A program made the position numbers and the translations under genes. A stretch of DNA of 64,000 bases, taken from positions 2,108,001 to 2,172,000 of the forward strand of contig NC_081340.1 in assembly GCF_022539665.2 (NCBI RefSeq), written 5' to 3'. The stretch's first letter is position 1. Every line of letters starts with the position of its first letter. Positions 58,202 through 64,000 of this stretch are shown here, piece by piece. Origin of the DNA: Daphnia carinata. Its lineage: Eukaryota; Arthropoda; Branchiopoda; Diplostraca; Daphniidae. The notes under the pieces were generated by a model that was given only the letters and a program-made list of their open reading frames with translations, was not told the DNA's origin and did not search any database.

Positions 58202-59244
58202 ATGAGCACATTGATTAAAAATGGCATCCCTCATCCCAAATTTGGTAGTGGCGAAATAATCCAAACGACCTCCCAGCTTATCTCAGATTCTGGACAGGAC
58301 CATCACAAAGACCCATTACACAGCTCAGAAGATAGTCTTGACAGCTGTGAAGACAAAAGTTCCATTCAGCAAACCAGTGTCAGCAAAAAGAGAACAAAAT
58401 TAAAAGTCCGAAGCATCTCTGATTCTACTGATGAAGAGGTAATTTTGCTACCTGGTTATGAATTCGTTTAAAAGTACTAATTTTTACTTTCTTTTTAAGC
58501 TTGTACCATCTTACTTCTCATATAAAAGTATTTTAAAGTATGGAAACAACAGGCTAAGAAGCCTGTCTGAGTCGTGTGCTGAAAATTACAGGTACTAATG
58601 ATTATATTGTTAGGGGGAAAATGTATTAGATTAGAAGACTCATTCTGTTTTCAATTCAATAATCCAGTGGTTCCTCCAACAATGGTGAATCAAATTCAGC
58701 CCTTGATGATTGGTGTGAAGAGGAGGAACTTGATGAGGATGGAGAGGAGAGTGAGAGTCAGAAAGTGAAGAAAACCGTCAGGTTCAGCAATGTAGTTCAC
58801 AAGCAACTCTTCAGGTATGTGGTATCATCAGTCTATCTCTCCAATTACTAGGAAATGAGCCTTGTATGTGTAAATACCTGTAAAATTAATGTTTTTAGAT
58901 CAACTTCCAGTATTCTTGGCCAGCGCAAGAAAAATCAACGCAAGGCTCACAAGAAAGCGAAAAAGCACAGCAACAGTGCTGACCATCCTCCAATGAGCTC
59001 TAGTACAGAGTCGGATCACGCAATTCCATGCGATAACGATGCTGAGATTAGCAACGCAATGGAAGCCGCCACTTTATCCGACAGTGGCATTGAAGTCGAG
59101 GATTCTGATCCGGGTATGGTGCAACAGCATGTTTCTAATACTGTGGCTAAAAAGAACAAGAAGAAGAACCGCGTGAAAATTAATCGCCGACGTGCGAATA
59201 GTGAATCCTCTAACAACGAGATGATTTTCGACCTTGATCTCTAA
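58202..59244 (+). CDS. Ser/Lys-rich acidic-basic protein with KTVRF motif; possibly Kintoun-tail-like
   Basis: Coding exons 58202-58438 (ATG chosen as first in frame after an acceptor at 58185), 58500-58591, 58668-58814 and 58899-59244 join in phase; 273 residues. It is low-complexity: Ser/Asp-rich N-terminus (STLIKNGIPHPKFGSGE), an acidic stretch (CEEEELDEDGEESES) followed directly by KVKKTVRFSNVVHKQLFR, then very basic SSILGQRKKNQRKAHKKAKK, and a C-terminus ending EMIFDLDL. KTVRF fits the PP1-docking RVxF consensus. The VRF...LFR...SSILGQRKKNQ block reminds me of the C-terminal tail of arthropod Kintoun (DNAAF2), but this is from memory and no PIH domain is present. Acceptor use at 58185 may mean an upstream non-coding or coding exon exists. 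Confidence 0.65.
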
Positions 59245-59694
59245 CAAGTTAGGAAAGAAAAACCTCTTGAAACTTTCCCTGCAGGGACAGGTACAATAAT
59301 AACCAAGTAGTTGATAGCATGTTCTCTTCCTATTCTGTCTATATTCTGTATCTGTTAGTAGTGCAAGAGATACGCAAAATTTCTACAATTTTTTAAAACT
59401 TCATGCATATTAGTTGCGTATCAATACATGGATTTCATTTTTCAAATCATTTTGGTTACATACCTTTTCAAACAGAAGAGAAACGTATGTGTTAGTCCCG
59501 TTAATTAAACGATACTTTTTTTGCAAGAAGTAGATAAAGGCAAGCAAATACCTTCAGAAAACGAACAAAAGTGAATTCTGAATTGATAATTATCAATTAG
59601 TCAGAGCAAAAACTGTTACCGGCTGAAAATGGAAGACTGGCTGACGTGGATTAGAAATACACTTGGACTACGCGACAAAGAGTCCATTTAAGAT
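59245..59694. other. Intergenic spacer between convergent genes
   Basis: About 450 bp containing the two 3' UTRs. No coding or RNA feature was seen. Confidence 0.5.
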
Positions 59695-62600
59695 CTATCG
59701 TTTGGGAGAACCTTCTACAAGCTCGGTCAACTTATTGAACTTTTCTTTCGCAATCTTCTCTATGTCACCAACGGCTTCTTCATAAAGGATCTGAATTAAC
59801 TTCATTTCAAGCGTCTTCCATGCATTTATGCGTTTACTGAGGTCTTCTATCAGATCATTTTCCCTTGATTTTTTGTTGAGTATTTGAAGTTGTATCGCTG
59901 TCTTCATAGCTTCCATTTCAGTCAATTTATCATGCATGGCTTTCAAACCCGTTATTTGGCGATCCACATCTCTTTGCTCCTCTTCTAAGGCCAAGATTTC
60001 CCCTTTGATTAAATTTAATTCACCTTCCGACTGAGTTTCGTGATTTCTTTTCTCAGCCAGCATTTTTTCAACTGTTCTGAATTCTAGGGCATTTTCACAC
60101 GGGTCCAGCAAATTCAATTGAAGTTCGAGTTTTAACGCAGTTGCTTGATGCTCTCTCCATGCAAGTTCTTGAGTTAACTTTTGCTTCGTACAATTCGTCA
60201 ATTGGCCGTTGATCTTTTCTCTAAGCGCTGACAATGACGTCAACTTGGATACTTTGGGGGTTTTGGCATCCGACCCGTCTCTCTCTTCATCGTGTTCCAA
60301 CAAAGTGGCATAGTATGCATTGATTTGTTCCTGTTGTTGCGACAACTGTAGGGTATCTTTTTGTATATCAACTTTGATCGTCTCCAGATTACGGTATCCA
60401 TTTTCAATATCGATATCCAGCTGTTCTTTCTGACTCATCAATGGTGTCTTCCTTTCTACGAGATTACCTGTTTCAAAATTCGTGACGGGAATTTCTTTTT
60501 CGAGTTCAGTGACGTCATTTGCGCCGTCAATGACCGATGTATTGCAGACGGGGATTTGTTCAGTTGCATCTTCCAGCTGAGTAGAGGAGCTCGCCTCGAC
60601 GATAACCTAACGTGAAACGATGTGATTTTAATTTTTATCAGTCGCACTTCTCGTATAGTGAAGAGCATTTTAAATTACCCGTTCTTCATTGGTGTGCTGA
60701 GAAACAATTAGGTTGCTTTCTCTAGTATTTCCAACTTCTTGAACAGATTCATTGGTTGAAGCTGAAGATGTCAATGATTTATCCTTTTTCGAGTTGTCTT
60801 TCGAACTTGAGCTGACGGATCGGTCTACCGAAGAAAAGTAGCATTGTTATATTTAAATATTCATCAGGTGAATTTAAAACGTACCTGATGACTCGTCCGG
60901 CTGCTTAACAGAAGCAAGAATTTTGCAAATGTGTTTTTCAAACACGGCTGACAATCGATGGGTCATGCACCAACTGCGCGATCTTTTATTGGTAAAATAG
61001 TTTTTGGAATTTTTGAATATAACACGGACATCTCTTGCGAACTCCATTGGCGTTGCGTAGTTGTTAAGCCTAAGTTCTTCGTGCACCGTCTCCAAATCCA
61101 TAGGGTAGTCCATCACCTGAAGATAATCTGGTTCATCTTGAACTCTAGATAGCTCGCTGAATAATTCTGCATCTTTGGACTGCTCCATGATTTCCAATAC
61201 ATCCGTACACTGCTGCTTCCAGCAGGGAGCAGCAGTCGTGGCTAAAGTAGCAGGTTTATTTTTCTGTAGAAATTAGAATGATAATGAATATAATTCCTTT
61301 ATCTACAACGCGGTTTTGTATTACTTTTGGTCTTTGAAGATCCATCGCTTTACCCTTTTCGGCGTTTCTGATTTGTCCTGCAGCTTTTTCTTCTTTTTCA
61401 TCTCGGATTCTGTATTTTTCCAAAACCTGTTGGTATAGGGCTTTGACGTCATTAGAATCCCTGTTTCGGATTATCTCAAGACACAAGTCCGAAACGACTG
61501 AGGAATTTCGAACAATGTCTGACGTCGGTAGATTGAATTTAAATGCGTTGATGTATATACGACGCACATCATACTGAACCGCAGACACTCGTCGATAGAA
61601 ACGGCTTTCTAGTCTTGCTTTGATTGTAGACAGATCCATCGGGTACTTGACAACGGGAGGCATAGGTAGGGTACAGTTCGAGATTCACTGGCACCAAAAA
61701 ATGTTTCGCCACGTACATATCCATGACCTTGTTGAAACCCGCAGCAATTCGGTCACACTCTGCATCTCTGCTACCTATTGGAGGCCATTCTTCCGCCAAC
61801 GGTATGTACAATAAGTTGGATATTTCGTGCGGGAGAGTTCCAATCTCTGCATCATGGTTGGTAGGTCTTCTATTTGGATCGATTTTTTCCAAGTCCCATG
61901 GACTGGCGCGGTCAAGTTTATTGTTTTTCCATCTGAAAGAATTAAGAGAGTTATATCTAATTGGTTTCCATTTCATTACGTTACGAACGGACCTGATGCG
62001 GTAACAAAGGAACGGCGAATCGGGATATTGGTTACTTAGAGGTTCGTGTTCCTCGATTAATCCTTCCCACCACACATGGACACCACGGACAGTACTTACG
62101 ACACTTCTAAAGCAGTCGCCCGGTTGCCATTTACGCTGGATAGCCGCATCATAATCCTGTTGCAGCACAAAGAAATCCAACACAGCTTCAATATCTTGAT
62201 ATTTTACGATGAAGGACTTCCCTGTTAACGCTCTTGTAGCTGGATCCATGCAACCGAGCTGCCAATAAAGAAAATTAATAACACCTCCGTTTTGTTTGTT
62301 TTTCAATGAAAACTAACCAGTTTAGAGAGCGATAATTACCTTCAAACAATACACCATCGGAGGTTTGATCTCGTACTTAATACCAATAATTTTAACGAAT
62401 TCTTGTTCACTTACGCTCTGGTTGTACCAAGGAAGAGAACGAGGATTATATTTATAAAGTTTCTTTTGTTTGACGATGTCCAAATAGAGTTCATGACCTG
62501 AAGGAGAAAAGTATATATATATAAAAATTTTCACATTTCTTAACAACGAGCAAACACAGACCTTGTCTAAAATACACGACTTCATCGCCTATTTGAGGAT

Positions 62601-63952
62601 AATAAGGTAGTCTGCGTGGAGTGAGAGAAAACAACACACCACACGCTCGAACGGGTTTCTTGTCTGAGTTCCTGCTAAGTCTAGGTTTAGATATGCTTGC
62701 TCTGGTAAACCGTGGTGGTTCCAAGTTCACTTCTGTTTCGTTTGTCCAGTCTGAATATTCCGAAGATGAAGAGGATGACGGTGCACGTGTGTCTAAATCT
62801 GAATCGTCATTGATCACATCGCATTCGCTGCTGCTACAGGAGCCATTGGTTTGGAACTCATTTTCGTTAGATTGTCGGGGACATGTCGTAGAAATGTTTA
62901 GGACATGGTCGTTAGATTGGGACGTATCTTTCTCTGATTCGCTATCCGCTTGTTTTGAGATACGGCGGATTCCTGAAAGAGTATCTGAGGTGCTATTAAT
63001 TTCAGATTTGTTCGAGATTCGTAAGTCATTTTTCAGATTTTCATCGGTTCGCCGTTTCTTAGCAATAGGTCCAATAGAATCTTTGTCTGCTGTGAACTGA
63101 ACTGAAACCAAACGAAAAGGATAATTAGAAATACTATTTGGCAGCACAACGAATAAACTTTGAATCTATTATTACCTTTGTCATGCTGAAGTCCAGATGA
63201 CGAGTTATATCGCATACAGTCAACTAAAGGTATAGTAACGTTTGCGAAGATTGAGATGGGACATTTGTCAAATGTGAGGAGGTCTTCGTCGGTTTGAAAT
63301 GATGGAGAATTTTCAGCGTCACGAGTCGGTTCAATATTTTTGCTTTGTTCGTGAGGGAAAGAGTCATTGACACTCATAGAGTTTTGGGGTAGTTGACCAC
63401 ATTTGGCAGATGCTGGCACCTGCACTGTTTTGAGATAAACAGCATAGCGTTCAATAAGATTTTCAGAGCGCACAAGACATGTAGCTCTTCTGTGGACGCT
63501 ATCGGTTTCCGCAATGCGATGTATATGATTCCAAATATCGCGGCGAGAATCCGCGGTTAAGTGGCAGTACGTGCATTGGTACATATGATCCCCTTGCTGG
63601 TGACTCTTAGTTAAATGGCCATGAAAGCCATCCAGCGCCTGATGCCAAAAAGAGCAGTAGGGACACTGGTACACAGTCCTTTCAACAATGGGGAATGATC
63701 GCCCCTCTTCCAGGGACAGATTTATAGCTGAACTGCATCTGGAATTGTTGTTGACAGTCCTCTACAGAAAAATTGCTCAACTGATGACAAAGGAACTAGA
63801 AAAAATAGATCAGTTTATAACACCTTTCGTTTACGGCTTTTGGTATATGTCATATTTAAATTCCTCATTCTCTTCCCTCGATTCCTTGCTGCTATGAGAT
63901 TCCTTACTTTTTCACGACTTTTTTGCAGCTGAAGTGGGGCAACCTCCGACAT
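59695..63952 (-). CDS. C2H2 zinc finger - BRWD/PHIP-type double bromodomain - coiled-coil protein; frame interr. once
   Basis: Nine exons: 63952-63908, 63761-63176, 63101-62562, 62497-62340, 62258-61993, 61932-61325, 61263-60885, 60824-60679, 60606-59695; ~1,212 residues if the single frame break in exon 6 (61655-61661) is ignored. All junction phases agree. Residues ~48-69 and 78-96 are C2H2-like fingers (YQCPYCSFWHQALDGFHGHL, YQCTYC). After a Ser/acid-rich linker comes the BRWD/PHIP signature GDEVVYFRQGHELYLD (Tudor-like), FRSVV...WWEGLIEEHEP, SPWDLEKIDP, then bromodomain 1 (~590-680, KYPMDLSTIKARLESRFYRR) and bromodomain 2 (~750-850, YPMDLETVHEELRLNNYATP). The last ~250 residues are coiled coil. 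BRWD/PHIP proteins normally have N-terminal WD40 repeats and act as chromatin readers and CRL4 adaptors; the WD40 part is absent here. Nuclear chromatin function is inferred. Confidence 0.88.
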
Positions 63953-64000
63953 ATTTTAGAATGTCAATCAATGCGAGGCTTCTTGACAAAGCTATTTTTT

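Noticed and set aside
1-64000. CRISPR arrays, operons, bacterial ribosome binding sites, viral genes
   Set aside because: Intron-rich eukaryotic genes throughout; no regularly spaced repeat arrays with unique spacers and no viral or prokaryotic coding signatures.

Overview
This is a eukaryotic nuclear window from an arthropod, most likely a branchiopod crustacean of the Daphnia type. The genes are compact with mostly 60-500 bp GT-AG introns, and animal orthologues sit on both strands in small intergenic spaces. The organism call is an inference from gene content and intron size; no marker gene settles it. I built gene models by joining exons with compatible phases, so ends may be off by a base or two.

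Layout. 1-5018 (-): 5' part of a large secreted mosaic protein of WAP, thyroglobulin-1, antistasin-like and lustrin-type modules; it runs off the left edge. 7767-9386 (+): SPEC3/Stum-family membrane protein. 11128-14425 (-): hnRNP L/Smooth RNA-binding protein with a U12-type AT-AC intron. 17924-19031 (-): small secreted acidic protein, divergent from 19641-21130 (+): FBXO28. 21626-26700 (-): SESTD1 orthologue. 31534-32224 (-): small RING protein. 33586-34936 (+): TRAP-alpha (SSR1). 35-37.6 kb: only doubtful exon fragments. 37606-39313 (-): secreted Pro/Lys tandem-repeat protein. 39.3-48.7 kb: repeat-rich gene desert with MITE-like elements and a ~0.63 kb near-perfect inverted repeat around three tRNA-like sequences. 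48744-52146 (-): TRPC4AP, divergent from 52626-54073 (+): GRASP. 54218-57260 (-): AASDH (adenylation, carrier and PQQ-propeller domains). 58202-59244 (+): Ser/Lys-rich protein with a PP1-type motif, convergent with 59695-63952 (-): a BRWD/PHIP-like double-bromodomain protein whose WD40 half is replaced by C2H2 zinc fingers and which has a coiled-coil tail; one base disrupts its frame.

The genes are ordinary chromosomal neighbours, not a pathway. Several share short divergent promoters. SSR1 (ER translocon) and GRASP (Golgi) are secretory housekeeping genes; FBXO28, TRPC4AP and the RING gene relate to ubiquitin; hnRNP L acts in splicing; the BRWD-like gene in chromatin reading. The least expected items are the U12 intron in hnRNP L, the zinc finger-BRWD-coiled-coil architecture with its frame break, the inverted-repeat element with a tRNA-like core, and the Pro/Lys-repeat secreted protein.
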